Below, in pieces: positions 55,823 to 64,000 of a stretch of DNA of 64,000 nt. The DNA is from Polyangium jinanense (lineage in GTDB: Bacteria; Myxococcota; Polyangia; Polyangiales; Polyangiaceae): assembly GCF_028435365.1 (NCBI RefSeq), contig NZ_JAGTJJ010000004.1, forward strand, positions 372,001 through 436,000, written 5' to 3'. Under the pieces are notes generated by a model. It searched no databases. It saw nothing but the letters and a program-made list of their open reading frames with translations, and was not told the DNA's origin. The translations under genes were made by a program, and so were the position numbers. Position 1 is the first letter of the stretch. Each line of letters begins with the position of its first letter.

Positions 55823-56929
55823 ATGACGTCGTTCAAGTATCCCCGAGACATGCTCGCGCCGCTGAAGGCGCGCTGGTACGAGTGGGCCCGGCAGGAAAGC
55901 GAGCCTCCGGCCTTGCCGAGCGACGACAAGCTCGCGCTCTTGCTCGAAGTCGCATACCACGCGAGTTACACGGCGGACGAGCGCCGCGGGACCCAGTTCC
56001 GCGCCGTCGTTTGCAGCCCCGACCTGCGGGAATCGGAGATCGATCATCCGCTCCGGATCGACCCGCCGCGTGGCTTCACGCCCCACGAAATCATGCGCCT
56101 CGCGCCGGCCGCCGACGCCGCGAAGGTCATGCTCGCCGTCGATCCCGGCGGGGACGAGCCGCTCATCTGGGGGCTATGCAATGGCGCGGACATGCAGCTC
56201 ACCGTCTCGGTGATGGCGCCCGGCAAGCTCTCCGTCGGGCGCAACATGCGCAGCCTCGTGGCCCTGGAAGACGGGCGCATTTTCGAGGAAGGGGAGCGGC
56301 TCGGCGTGTTTCAATCCGTGGTCGAGGCGCTCTCCGAGGCGACCGACGCGTTGTGGGACGGCGTCAACTGGCGCGGGGGATCGTGGTCTCCCCAGGTCAA
56401 TTACCCGGCGCACCTGCACGACATCCTCTCGACGATCCGGAAGCTCGGGCACGGGGGCACGGTCCTCGTCGTCCCCGACCGCGAATGCAAGTCCCTCTCC
56501 TGGCGGCAGCTCCTCAAGATCAAATACCAGTGCCAGGACGATTCGGTCTGGCCGCTCTTGCGAAAATCGGTGTTCCAGTTCGACGAGGATTCCCCGGGGC
56601 GCGGCGCCATGGAATTTCAGTATGCAGAGGACAAGGCGCGCCGCTTGCTGGAGCGGCTCCCCGGTCTCACGGCGGTGGATGGGGCGCTCTTGATCACGGA
56701 CCGATATCGGGTGCTTGGCTTCGGGGTCGAGGTGCTGGCGCAGACCGAGCTCGAAACGATCTTCCTGCCGGACGGGGCATCTCGGAGCGTCGAGGCGTAC
56801 GGCACGCGGCATCGCTCCGCGTTCCGCTTCTGCGCGGCGTACCCGCGCGGGGTCGCCTTCGTTTGCTCGCAGGACGGCTCGATCAAATGCGTACGCAATC
56901 GCGACGGAAAGGTCACGCTGTACGAGTGA
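55823..56929 (+). CDS. Diadenylate-cyclase-like protein (DACNV sensor type)
   Basis: This 368-residue soluble protein ends with a DisA_N-like region. DGALLITD begins at residue 286, GTRHRSA has RHR at 329-331, and VAFVCSQDGSIKCV closes it. DGA and RHR are the two active-site motifs of diadenylate cyclases, so c-di-AMP synthesis or binding is possible. The N-terminal 270 residues (VAYHASYTADERRGTQFRAVVC, LWDGVNWRGGSW) match what is usually called the DACNV sensor part. There is no membrane segment. Activity is not proven by motif presence alone. Confidence 0.65.
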   Translation: MTSFKYPRDMLAPLKARWYEWARQESEPPALPSDDKLALLLEVAYHASYTADERRGTQFRAVVCSPDLRESEIDHPLRIDPPRGFTPHEIMRLAPAADAAKVMLAVDPGGDEPLIWGLCNGADMQLTVSVMAPGKLSVGRNMRSLVALEDGRIFEEGERLGVFQSVVEALSEATDALWDGVNWRGGSWSPQVNYPAHLHDILSTIRKLGHGGTVLVVPDRECKSLSWRQLLKIKYQCQDDSVWPLLRKSVFQFDEDSPGRGAMEFQYAEDKARRLLERLPGLTAVDGALLITDRYRVLGFGVEVLAQTELETIFLPDGASRSVEAYGTRHRSAFRFCAAYPRGVAFVCSQDGSIKCVRNRDGKVTLYE

Positions 56930-56956
56930 TGCGGTGTATCCGCAGGGAGGTGCTTC

Positions 56957-57739
56957 ATGCGAAAGGGTTTGCTGGTATCGCTGTTCGTGCTGATCGCTGG
57001 CTGCACGCAGGGCCCGGATGAGCCGGGCCCGAATGAGCCCGTGGAGCAAGACGAAGCGTTCCACCCCGGCCTTCAATACGCAGGGGCAATCGCGATCGGG
57101 AACGCGGGCCAGCCGAGCATCGAGCTCTCGGCCCCGCTTTTCCCCGATTCCGTCGTGTTCCAGCAGTTCCAGGACGCGAGCCTCTATCCCACGCTCTCCG
57201 ATGCCGATCGCGACGCGCTCCTCGACGACATCCGCACCTTCGAGCAGCTCGTGCCGCTCTGCGCCGCCACGCATCCGGCCATCAAGCAGCAGAGCCCCGG
57301 CGGGCCGCCGCTCACGCCGGCCGAAATCGCGACCAATTACGACGAAGTGGCGCGCTGCGGGTACGAGGATTACGGCGCCAAACCTTACTGGGTCCCAGAG
57401 CACGTGAGCGACGTCGACATCTGCTCCGCGAAGCTCGGCGACGATTGGCGCCTGCCGACCGAGGCCGACGTCGCCACATTGCAGGAGAGCGACTTCGCGT
57501 TCTTCCAGTCGACGCTCGCGGCCCAGCCGGGCCAGGACGAGTTCCCGGTCCACTTCTACTATTCGCTCGACGTGTACGTACGCGGCAATGACGGGGCGCT
57601 CGCGCTCGGAAACCTCGCGCCGCAGACGGACCACGTCGTGCCCCTGCCCGTCTCGGGCGCCGCGATGAACGAGCTTTACATCGGGAATGGCAAACCGATT
57701 GGTCTACGCTGCCTCCGGCTCCCGAGCCCCGCGCCTTGA
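56957..57739 (+). CDS. Lipoprotein with FISUMP-like C-terminal domain
   Basis: This 260-residue protein has a lipobox (LFVLIAGC) and a Pro/Glu-rich spacer. A C-terminal fold carries DWRLPTEADVATLQ near residue 170 and IGLRCLRLP at the end, the bracket seen in Fib_succ_major paralogous domains. Cys are placed at LCAAT, VARCGYED and DICSAK. AGGAGG precedes the start by about 9 bases. It lies 27 bases after the DAC-like gene and may be cotranscribed with it. The ligand or substrate is unknown. Confidence 0.75.
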   Translation: MRKGLLVSLFVLIAGCTQGPDEPGPNEPVEQDEAFHPGLQYAGAIAIGNAGQPSIELSAPLFPDSVVFQQFQDASLYPTLSDADRDALLDDIRTFEQLVPLCAATHPAIKQQSPGGPPLTPAEIATNYDEVARCGYEDYGAKPYWVPEHVSDVDICSAKLGDDWRLPTEADVATLQESDFAFFQSTLAAQPGQDEFPVHFYYSLDVYVRGNDGALALGNLAPQTDHVVPLPVSGAAMNELYIGNGKPIGLRCLRLPSPAP

Positions 57740-57741
57740 GG

Positions 57742-58041
57742 TCACGAATTCGGGACCTTGAGCTTATTTCGCACCCATATTCCCACGAGCACGCCGGGCG
57801 TCGCGAGCAGCGCGAGGAGCCTCGCCATGGATCCCGGGCGCGAGCCGTCCCAGTCTCCTTCCATGACGCTGAAAAGCCCGCCGATCAGAGCCGCGCTGTT
57901 CACGACAGCGACGAGGATGCCCGCCGCCATCGCTTTCGTATTGCGGATCGTATACTCGCGCCGCCGAGCGACCGCCCGCTTCCATTCTTCTTCCGGATCC
58001 AGGGCGACCTTCGCGGCGCCCCCCGCACGTTCGTCCGCCAT
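57742..58041 (-). CDS. Small two-pass membrane protein
   Basis: This 99-residue protein has a charged N-terminus (DPEEEWKRAVARRRE) and two membrane segments (AMAAGILVAVVNSAALIGGLF and ARLLALLATPGVLVGIWV). It converges on the preceding lipoprotein gene with only 2 bases between stops. No family is recognised. Confidence 0.7.
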   Translation of the reverse strand: MADERAGGAAKVALDPEEEWKRAVARRREYTIRNTKAMAAGILVAVVNSAALIGGLFSVMEGDWDGSRPGSMARLLALLATPGVLVGIWVRNKLKVPNS

Positions 58042-58172
58042 GTCGCACGTCTAGCACGAACCCATGCGCGCGGGAACCGGTCCACGCGCTGACGAGCGAG
58101 CTCAGGGAGGCCATCCGCGGGGCGCGTGGGATGCACCTCGGGGTGCTATGCTCCGAGGGAGGGGGCGAAAAA

Positions 58173-59057
58173 ATGGTCGCGCCGGACATCCTGCTCATCG
58201 GGCACGTCGCCCGGGATCTGCTGAGCGCCGATCCGAACGACGGCTACCGCCTCGGGGGCACGGTGAGTTTCGCCGCCGTCACGTGCGTGAAGCTCGGGCG
58301 GAGGCCGACGATCCTCACGTCGGCAGCGCCGGGGCTCGACGTCTCCGAGCTGCCGCGCGAGGTGGAGCTTTACGTCCTCCCCTCGGAGGTCACGACGACA
58401 TTCGCCAACGTTTATACCGACGCGGGGCGTATCCAGCATTGCAGCGCGCGGGCGCGACCGATCACCGCCGCCGATATCGATCCCTCGTTGCGCCGGCCGC
58501 GGGCAGCGCTGCTCGGGCCGATCGCCGACGAGATCACCCCCGACGTGGCCCACGTTCTCGCCGAGGAAACGCTGGTCGTGGCCACGCCGCAGGGATGGAT
58601 GCGGCGCTTCGACGAGGCCGGGCGCGTCCATGGCAAACCCTGGGAGAGCGCGAGCGCGATTCTCCCGCGCGTGGACGCCATCGTGCTCTCGCTCGAAGAC
58701 ATTGGCGCCGACGTCCGCCGCCTGGATCCCATGATCGAGCAGGTCCCTCTCGTGGTCCTCACTGAATACCGGGACGGGAGCACGCTTTACCGGCGCCGCG
58801 ACGACGGAACGATCCTCGTGACGCGAATCCCGCCGCGCCCGGCTCGGGAGGTCGATCCTACCGGCGCCGGGGACGTCTTCGCGACGGCATTCATGATTCG
58901 TTTCCAGGAGACCCTCGATCCGGTCGAAGCAGCGCGCTTTGCCAACGTCACGGCGTCGTTCGGCGTCGAGGCGGTCGGCGTGACCGGAATTCCGAGCCGC
59001 GAGGCGGTCTTCGCATATATGCGGGAGAACCCATTCCGAGATGGCGCGCACGGCTGA
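58173..59057 (+). CDS. PfkB-family carbohydrate/nucleoside kinase
   Basis: This 294-residue protein has the PfkB pattern: LIGHVARDLL and GGTVSFAAVTCVKLG near the N-terminus and the catalytic DPTGAGDVFATAF near residue 232. Sugar or nucleoside phosphorylation with ATP is typical. It lacks some substrate residues seen in ribokinase, so the acceptor is open. ATG 58173 is preceded by GGAGGGGG about 7 bases upstream; a longer frame begins at 58131. The following L,D-transpeptidase gene is 26 bases downstream. Confidence 0.88.
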   Translation: MVAPDILLIGHVARDLLSADPNDGYRLGGTVSFAAVTCVKLGRRPTILTSAAPGLDVSELPREVELYVLPSEVTTTFANVYTDAGRIQHCSARARPITAADIDPSLRRPRAALLGPIADEITPDVAHVLAEETLVVATPQGWMRRFDEAGRVHGKPWESASAILPRVDAIVLSLEDIGADVRRLDPMIEQVPLVVLTEYRDGSTLYRRRDDGTILVTRIPPRPAREVDPTGAGDVFATAFMIRFQETLDPVEAARFANVTASFGVEAVGVTGIPSREAVFAYMRENPFRDGAHG

Positions 59058-59083
59058 CGTATGGCAAGACAGGGTTCCGCCCC

Positions 59084-59659
59084 ATGACTCGCCCCCGCCT
59101 CCTCGCGAAGCGCCCGATCCTCCTCGCTACCCTCGTCCTCGCGGCCGTCGCCCTCCTCGTGCTTTTTCTGCCCCCTTCGAGCCTCGCCACGCCCGCCTCC
59201 TGCAACAAGCCCGAGATCGTCATCCGCAAGAAGGACGCCGCGCTCGATCTGCACTGCGGTGGAAAGCTGTTCCGCACCTTCTCGGCCACGTTCGGGGCCC
59301 AGCCCGTCGGGCAGAAAGAACGCGAAGGGGACGAGCGCACGCCCGAGGGGGTTTATCGCATCGCGAGCAAATCGGAAAGCGAGCGGTTTTATCGATTCCT
59401 GGGGATCTCCTACCCCGGGCCCGAAGACCTCGCGCGGGCGAAGAAAAACGGAATCGACAAGCCGGGTGGCGGCATTGGCATCCACGGGACCAAGCCGAAG
59501 CTTGCGGCCCTGGCGCGGGCATGGATCCGGCTCTCGAGCGCGACCGGGCTCGGGCAGGTCTGGGGCCCGACGGACGGCTGCATCGGGCTCGCCAATGAAG
59601 ACGTCGTCGTGATCTATGCCCTCGTGCCCGTCGGCACGAAGGTGACGATCAAGCCTTGA
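59084..59659 (+). CDS. L,D-transpeptidase (YkuD domain)
   Basis: This 191-residue protein has a membrane anchor or uncleaved signal (LLATLVLAAVALLVLFL) and a YkuD catalytic domain. GIGIHGT supplies the His and GPTDGCIGL the catalytic Cys. Such enzymes cross-link peptidoglycan or attach lipoproteins by L,D-transpeptidation in the periplasm. The Ser of the usual S-x-G-C motif is Thr-Asp here (TDGC), as in a subset of the family. KEREGDERTPEGVYRI is the typical N-terminal block of the domain. Confidence 0.93.
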   Translation: MTRPRLLAKRPILLATLVLAAVALLVLFLPPSSLATPASCNKPEIVIRKKDAALDLHCGGKLFRTFSATFGAQPVGQKEREGDERTPEGVYRIASKSESERFYRFLGISYPGPEDLARAKKNGIDKPGGGIGIHGTKPKLAALARAWIRLSSATGLGQVWGPTDGCIGLANEDVVVIYALVPVGTKVTIKP

Positions 59660-59743
59660 GCATGCGAGAAGGAGGGCGCCAAGGGCCCCCGAGGATCCCC
59701 GGGAAAACCTTCGAGCGCCCCCGGACGTGAGAGCGAGGCCCGA

Positions 59744-61084
59744 TCAGTGCGCCGTGATCCAGCTCCGGATGGGCTCCCAGAAGAGCGCTTCCGCGTCGTA
59801 GCCCTGGAAGATGTCGGTGTGACCGATGTCGAGGAGGCGATACTCCTCGGGGTAATGCTGGACGACGTGGCTCGACACGTCCTGGCTGCCGAGCAGCGTG
59901 GTCGTGTAAATGCCGGCCGCGCCAAACCCGCCGCCGGCGCCGACGTAGAACGTCGGGACCGTGATGTCGGCGAGGTGATCGTCGAACGGCACGTCATCCT
60001 GCGGATCGTCGCAGGTGGCCGCGTCCGCGTCCGCAATCATGGCCCAGGGCTGCCAGGGTTTGGCGCGGGCGAGGACGTCGAACCAGACGGCCGGATCGGC
60101 ATACGCGAGATCCTGCACGCCGGCCGCGTCCCAGAGGCCCCCCGTGAGGTGGTACGAGGGGACCGGCGGCTGCGGCATCAAGAGGAAGGTGGCCGCGCCG
60201 AGCGTCATGGCGGCGTGCTCGTTGTCGAGCCCCGGGAACGCGGGCGACGGGCCCATGGGATCGATTTGAGCGAGGTAGCCGAGCGGCCCGAGCTGCCCTC
60301 CGAGATTGTTTGCGTATTGCCCCGCGGCGACGAGGGCGCGCTGGTCGGCCCGACGCTGACAGGCGCCCGCGCGGAAATCCGGGTCGTCGGTTTCGAGATA
60401 GATGTCCACGGGAATCAGGCCGCCGACGTGGCGCAGACCTGAGGGCCGCTGGGTCTCGGCGCCCGCATACGCATACGCGAGCTGACCGCCGCGGCTCCAG
60501 CCGAGCAAATGCAGGCGGCCGTGCCCCTGGCCCGAGAGCGCGCGGACCACGCGGGCGACGCCGAGCGCCGTGCCGATGTCGCGCACGTCGCGCTGAAAAC
60601 CCCAGTTTTGCATGAACGAGAGATTGGTCTCGCTCGCGGGGACGCGGGTCCAGCCGAGATCGACGCCCCAGACGTCGATGCCGTGCGAGGCGAGGTGCAC
60701 CGGCAAGCTCGCCCCGTCCGGCGAAGGGCCCGCGGCAAGGAAGGCGGACTCGAAATCCCAGGCGTCGCCATGGACCATCATGACGGCCTTGCTGGTGGGT
60801 GCGGGGACGTTCGGCGCCGATTCGCGCACGACGCGGTGGAGGCCGATGACGTCGTAGGTGCCGGGGCCGACGCGGAGATCGACGCGGTATTCGACGACGT
60901 CGCCGACGAGGACGCGCCGCGAGACGGCGGCGGAAAGGCTTTTCTCCGGCGCATCGCAATCGGCTTCGTTCGACTCGCAAGCAATGGCGAGCGCGCGGGC
61001 CAGGCTCGGTCCGGCGGCGGCGGTCGAGGAAAGCAGAGCGATGGGCGCGACGGCGAGAATCGAAGAAATGATGTGTCGGATCAA
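59744..61084 (-). CDS. Secreted alpha/beta hydrolase (lipase/PHB-depolymerase-like)
   Basis: This 446-residue protein has a cleavable signal peptide (ILAVAPIALLSSTAAAG). The hydrolase core has MMVHGDAWDFES as oxyanion region, LHLLGWSRGGQLAYAYAG as the nucleophile elbow with Ser, and the late DIGHTDIFQG with His; an Asp is probably in the PTFYVGAGG to TTLLG region. TTG 61084 is the start: GAGAGGT lies 7 bases upstream and the signal peptide begins there. An extracellular esterase or lipase is likely. Two Cys pairs may stabilise it. Confidence 0.85.
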   Translation of the reverse strand: MIRHIISSILAVAPIALLSSTAAAGPSLARALAIACESNEADCDAPEKSLSAAVSRRVLVGDVVEYRVDLRVGPGTYDVIGLHRVVRESAPNVPAPTSKAVMMVHGDAWDFESAFLAAGPSPDGASLPVHLASHGIDVWGVDLGWTRVPASETNLSFMQNWGFQRDVRDIGTALGVARVVRALSGQGHGRLHLLGWSRGGQLAYAYAGAETQRPSGLRHVGGLIPVDIYLETDDPDFRAGACQRRADQRALVAAGQYANNLGGQLGPLGYLAQIDPMGPSPAFPGLDNEHAAMTLGAATFLLMPQPPVPSYHLTGGLWDAAGVQDLAYADPAVWFDVLARAKPWQPWAMIADADAATCDDPQDDVPFDDHLADITVPTFYVGAGGGFGAAGIYTTTLLGSQDVSSHVVQHYPEEYRLLDIGHTDIFQGYDAEALFWEPIRSWITAH

Positions 61085-61264
61085 GATGTTACCTCTCGGT
61101 AGGATGGCGCGGGCGCCCTTGGCAAGAACCGCGCCGAGGCCAGGGGAGGGCAGCACTCCAGGGTTCCAGGGTCTCGCGGTTGTGCAGGGTTTGCGCGAAC
61201 TGTGCCAGATTGCGACAACGCGCCGGACATCGACGGCAGGATCGTTTTCTGCGAGGATCTTGTC

Positions 61265-61606
61265 ATGCCGGTGGTTCAATACATCGTCATCAATCGCGAG
61301 ATTCTCGCACTCGGACCGGGCGTGCTCGCGAGCCAGGCCGCGCATGCCTCCATGGCAGGTTATCTCCTCGCCGCCGAAACGGAGTCTGCGCGCGCCTGGG
61401 CGAATGGCACGTTCACGAAGATCGTGCTCGCCGTCGAGACGGAAGCGGCGTTGCGGGAGGTCGGAGCGGCGCTCGCCGCTGCCGGCGTCACGCACAAGGT
61501 GATCGAAGAGAGTCGGCTCGGGGGAAAGGCCACGTCGCTGGGCGTAGCGCCGCTCGAAAAGGCGGAGCTCGGCAAGGTGCTCGGGCACCTCACGCTGCTT
61601 CGATGA
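61265..61606 (+). CDS. Pth2-type peptidyl-tRNA hydrolase-like protein
   Basis: This 113-residue protein shows the Pth2 fold: QYIVINREILALGPGVLASQAAHASMAGYLL (the K/A-x-x-A-Q-x-A-H-A region, His in AAHAS), TKIVLAVETEAALREVGAALAAAG, THKVIEESRLGGKATSLGVAP and a final LGHLTLLR. Pth2 proteins release peptides from peptidyl-tRNA. Substitutions at usual catalytic positions (for example the missing Lys in the first motif) leave the activity uncertain. ATG 61265 fits the family start. Confidence 0.8.
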   Translation: MPVVQYIVINREILALGPGVLASQAAHASMAGYLLAAETESARAWANGTFTKIVLAVETEAALREVGAALAAAGVTHKVIEESRLGGKATSLGVAPLEKAELGKVLGHLTLLR

Positions 61607-61723
61607 CGGACGTCATCGACGAATACGCCGTCCGCTGCCCGAGGAATCGGCAGGCCATTCTGGAACGGGTTCGTCGATTGCGAGACGTCGGCCCTGGCTG
61701 ATCGCCCACCCGACGATTGCAGC

Positions 61724-62344
61724 TCAAGGAACGGAATTCCTCCGCTGCCCCGGTCCGCCCCGCTGGCGCGTACCTTCGAACTCCACCAGCAAGTCGAGCA
61801 TCTCGACGAAGCGGTCCATCCGTGCGGCTTGCTCCTCGAGCAACCGGGTGCGTGTCACGAGCTTTCGTGCGATCAATCGGTTTTTCGCAAACTTGGCTTG
61901 CTCGATCGCATGATTGAAGCGCCGCAGCGTTCCCTTGAGCTCCTCGACGATCTCTCTCTGTTCCTGCCAGTCCGCTCGCAACTGGGAGACGAACCCCGCG
62001 TGCGCTTGTTGCCGGGCGAGCGCCTCCTTCGCGAGGACGTCGTCGCCGGCCTCGCTGGCCTTACGAGCACGTTGCTCCCATTCCTTGGCAGCTTCTACCT
62101 CCTGCTCGATCTGCTTGAAGAGGCGCTTCTCGTCGGCGATGGCGACCGCCGTATCCTTCTTGGCCTCGATCAGCGCCTCGGCCGCCTGGATGATGAATCG
62201 ATTCAGGAGCACCATGGAGGGCTCGACCGTGCGCCCCAGGTATCGCTCGCGTACGCGCGAAATCGCGTACTCGGACCATCCGAGAGAAGCTCGCGAGCGG
62301 CGCCAGCCTCCATGAGCAGCTTGTCGGCGTAGCCGCGGAGCCAA
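61724..62344 (-). CDS. PspA/IM30-like membrane-stress protein, 5' end uncertain
   Basis: This helical coiled-coil protein has RFIIQAAEALIEAKKDTAV, AIADEKRLFKQIEQEVEAA, LAKEALARQQAHAGFV and a closing LEEQAARMDRFVEML, a PspA/IM30 pattern in which oligomers bind stressed membranes. The part in this frame before residue 33 looks poor. A better start with GAGAGGG is at ATG 62388 in another frame (VFHDVRDHLNDGLDWLRGYAD), and a -1 shift near 62270-62300 would join it to the coiled coil. The start given is a TTG and is probably wrong. Confidence 0.65.
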   Translation of the reverse strand: MAPRLRRQAAHGGWRRSRASLGWSEYAISRVRERYLGRTVEPSMVLLNRFIIQAAEALIEAKKDTAVAIADEKRLFKQIEQEVEAAKEWEQRARKASEAGDDVLAKEALARQQAHAGFVSQLRADWQEQREIVEELKGTLRRFNHAIEQAKFAKNRLIARKLVTRTRLLEEQAARMDRFVEMLDLLVEFEGTRQRGGPGQRRNSVP

Positions 62345-62400
62345 TCGAGACCGTCGTTCAAGTGATCACGCACGTCGTGGAAGACCATGAAACCACCCTC

Positions 62401-63243
62401 TCAGGATTGCGCTGCAAGCGAAGGCGCGAGCTCGACCTCGATTCCGAAGTGATCGGAGATGAACGTATCCTCTTCGTCGATCGGCTCGACGCCGACGAGC
62501 GTCGCCGCGCGGGGCGAAAATGCGCGGCTGCGCAAGAACACACGGTCGATGCGCTTGTGGGCATGCTCGGCGTGCATGACGTAACGCATGAAGTTGATGT
62601 TCGTGTCGACCGTAAAGCCCGGACGATCCCCATGCAACGCAGGCCATACATCGACGAACGTGGGATCGAGCGCGGCGTTTTCGGCCGCGGCGTCCGGCGC
62701 GAAGTTCATGTCGCCCGCGAAGACCACGTCGGGGCTCGATGCCGCGAGGTAAGGTTGGATGATGCCGAGCTGGGCAACCCGCGTGGCCGTGCACTCGGAC
62801 GTACTCTCCAAGTGAATCGTTGCGACGGTGAGGCCACACGAAAGCTCGGCCGAAAGGAGGCGTCGCCCCATTTCCGTCGGCAAATCGAGCACGACGAGGC
62901 GTCGGATGGGAATCCGCGAAAGCAAGAGGACGCCGTAGCGACTGAAGGTGCTGCCATCGACGTCGGAGATTTGATAACCGGCGCGAACCCAGGGGGCCTC
63001 GACGATGGCGGCGAGGAGCTTCTGGGTCACCTCTTGCAGCACAATCACGTCGGGGCTCCGTCGGGAAAGCTCCGCGAGCAGCGCTTCCTGCCGCACGCGG
63101 AACTTGTGGGCGCCAAACCACACGTTCCACGTGACGAGTTTCAAGGGGCGGGCAGCAATACGGGCCGGAGGAGCGGCGGCCTGCCATTCCCCTCGGGTAA
63201 ACGCGTAAGGCTTCATGACCGTGGGGCTTTCCGACGACGACAT
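62401..63243 (-). CDS. Endonuclease/exonuclease/phosphatase (EEP) family protein
   Basis: This 280-residue protein has the EEP catalytic set: LVTWNVWFG (Asn), VLQEVTQ (Glu), IHLEST (His), FAGDMNFAP (Asp/Asn) and a final ISDHFGI (Asp/His). The order and spacing resemble the TDP2-like phosphodiesterases, though DNA repair is not implied. ATG 63243 is chosen; ATG 63216 is also possible. The cytoplasmic location is inferred from the lack of a signal. The PspA-like gene lies immediately downstream on the same strand. Confidence 0.9.
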   Translation of the reverse strand: MSSSESPTVMKPYAFTRGEWQAAAPPARIAARPLKLVTWNVWFGAHKFRVRQEALLAELSRRSPDVIVLQEVTQKLLAAIVEAPWVRAGYQISDVDGSTFSRYGVLLLSRIPIRRLVVLDLPTEMGRRLLSAELSCGLTVATIHLESTSECTATRVAQLGIIQPYLAASSPDVVFAGDMNFAPDAAAENAALDPTFVDVWPALHGDRPGFTVDTNINFMRYVMHAEHAHKRIDRVFLRSRAFSPRAATLVGVEPIDEEDTFISDHFGIEVELAPSLAAQS

Positions 63244-63334
63244 GGCATACCGTACCACCGTCTCGGGTGGCCGCCCAGAACGAGCAGCAAGGACTCCCGC
63301 CGTCGTGCAGACGTGGTAGCTTCCGGCGCACGCC

Positions 63335-63538
63335 ATGTTGTCCTCGTCGTTGCACCGCATCTGCCACGAATCCTGGGAGCTGATACAGGTCTTCCGCGGG
63401 CCCACCATCCCGCGCGAAGGGGAACTGCTCCTCCTCGAGCAGAACGGGCAGGAGACGAAGTTCCGCGTCATCCGGGTGATGTACAAGGCCGCACCGGGAG
63501 GTGAGCTCCTGGCGACCGTGTTCGTGACCCCGGCTTGA
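63335..63538 (+). CDS. Small unknown protein
   Basis: This 67-residue protein has a compact beta-rich look (LIQVFRGPTIPREGELLLLEQ, KFRVIRVMYKAAPGGELLATVFV) with no signal peptide. It is divergent from the EEP gene and converges on the nuclease-like gene at the window end. No family is recognised; the codon use is consistent with a real gene. Confidence 0.55.
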   Translation: MLSSSLHRICHESWELIQVFRGPTIPREGELLLLEQNGQETKFRVIRVMYKAAPGGELLATVFVTPA

Positions 63539-63558
63539 ATGGCGGACGGACCGACCGA

Positions 63559-64000
63559 TCAGAGCGCGAACCGCACCGTCGTCGCAGCGATGGCGCCGAT
63601 TGCAACGCCCGCGAGTAGCCAGGCCAGGCGCGAGGGCCGCGGAGATTCGCTTTCGCCGAGCGGAAACTCCACCGCGTGTACCCGCTCCGCCTCGGCGTCG
63701 ACCAGCAAGACACCGTCCACATCGAACGCGATGCGGTATTCGAGGAGCTGGCGGCGCGTGCCGGGTGTGTCGATCCGCGGCGCCGCGCGGCCCGTCTTCA
63801 CCTCGGCCACGTAACGCTTGTCGCCCCAGCCCACGAGGTAATCGGCGCGCAGGTCGATCGCCACCGGATCGCCGTCGACCCGCACGCCGTACGAGACGGC
63901 CACCTGCCGGCCCAGAATGGTGAAGCCGAGGTCGCGCAACAGGCCCTCGGCGCGAAGCTCGCCCGCCGCGCCTCGCTCGCGCCGAACCGCGATCGTGCGC
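63559..64000 (-). CDS. Membrane-anchored PD-(D/E)XK nuclease-like protein, N-terminus missing
   Basis: The frame is open to the right edge, so the start lies beyond 64000. The visible part reads GELRAEGLLRDLGFTIL, then IDLRADYLVGWGDKRYVAEVKTG, which has the D...E-x-K arrangement of PD-(D/E)XK nucleases, and TRRQLLEYRIAF with a Gln often found in that fold. A single membrane helix at the C-terminus (AWLLAGVAIGAIAATTV) anchors it. The nearest analogy is YraN or restriction-like proteins. Function is inferred only from the core motif. Confidence 0.7.
   Translation of the reverse strand, partial: RTIAVRRERGAAGELRAEGLLRDLGFTILGRQVAVSYGVRVDGDPVAIDLRADYLVGWGDKRYVAEVKTGRAAPRIDTPGTRRQLLEYRIAFDVDGVLLVDAEAERVHAVEFPLGESESPRPSRLAWLLAGVAIGAIAATTVRFAL

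Overview
The window reads as chromosomal DNA of a myxobacterium, probably of the Polyangium/Sorangium group. GC content and third-position GC are very high. GTG and TTG starts are frequent, and many genes overlap by 4 bases. Lipoproteins are abundant, there is a Ser/Thr protein kinase with a TPR tail, one protein has a MYXO-CTERM-like sorting tail, and geosmin synthase is present. I saw no rRNA, tRNA, CRISPR array, insertion sequence or phage block. The lineage is inferred from gene content, not from a marker gene.

Layout. Positions 1-11738 hold a truncated DHH phosphoesterase divergent from uvsE, a tandem pair of delta-60-repeat lipoproteins, an HD-type hydrolase, a 998-residue collagen-like secreted protein with a small membrane partner, a TPR lipoprotein, a VOC-fold protein, and a deiodinase-like gene that is open only if an in-frame TGA is read as selenocysteine. 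Positions 11627-17765 hold a kinase/response-regulator pair, an M14 carboxypeptidase, two small unknown genes, a PhyH dioxygenase and a Cys/Met-metabolism PLP enzyme. Positions 17830-27598 are almost all on the minus strand: an SGNH-like lipoprotein, a split RdgC-like pair, a sirtuin, an XRE regulator, a three-gene unit (sandwich-fold protein, radical SAM, FGE-like protein), an esterase, a zinc-ribbon-like protein, a MYXO-CTERM-type protein and a DUF423 protein. Positions 27696-34478 hold lipoproteins, a cupin coupled to a DUF255 thioredoxin-like protein, a possible Imm5-like protein and a medium-chain oxidoreductase. Positions 34538-42206 hold two tandem PAS/STAS proteins, a dimethylglycine-dehydrogenase-like flavoprotein and a TetR/aldo-keto reductase pair.

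The most notable region is 42230-49175 on the minus strand. Geosmin synthase is followed by two tandem shell proteins of the Family 2B encapsulin type, which carry an inserted cyclic-nucleotide-binding domain, and then by an MscS-type channel 14 bases further on. The arrangement suggests that the terpene cyclase is packaged in a two-component protein nanocompartment. A 19-bp-stem hairpin lies between the two shell genes and could set their ratio.

Positions 49687-64000 hold an amidase coupled to a transmembrane Ser/Thr kinase, secreted or lipid-anchored proteins, a diadenylate-cyclase-like protein, a PfkB kinase, an L,D-transpeptidase, a secreted alpha/beta hydrolase, a Pth2-like protein, a PspA-like protein with a possible 5' frameshift, an endonuclease/exonuclease/phosphatase-fold protein, and a nuclease-like membrane protein cut by the window end. 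All identifications come from reading motifs; no database search was run.
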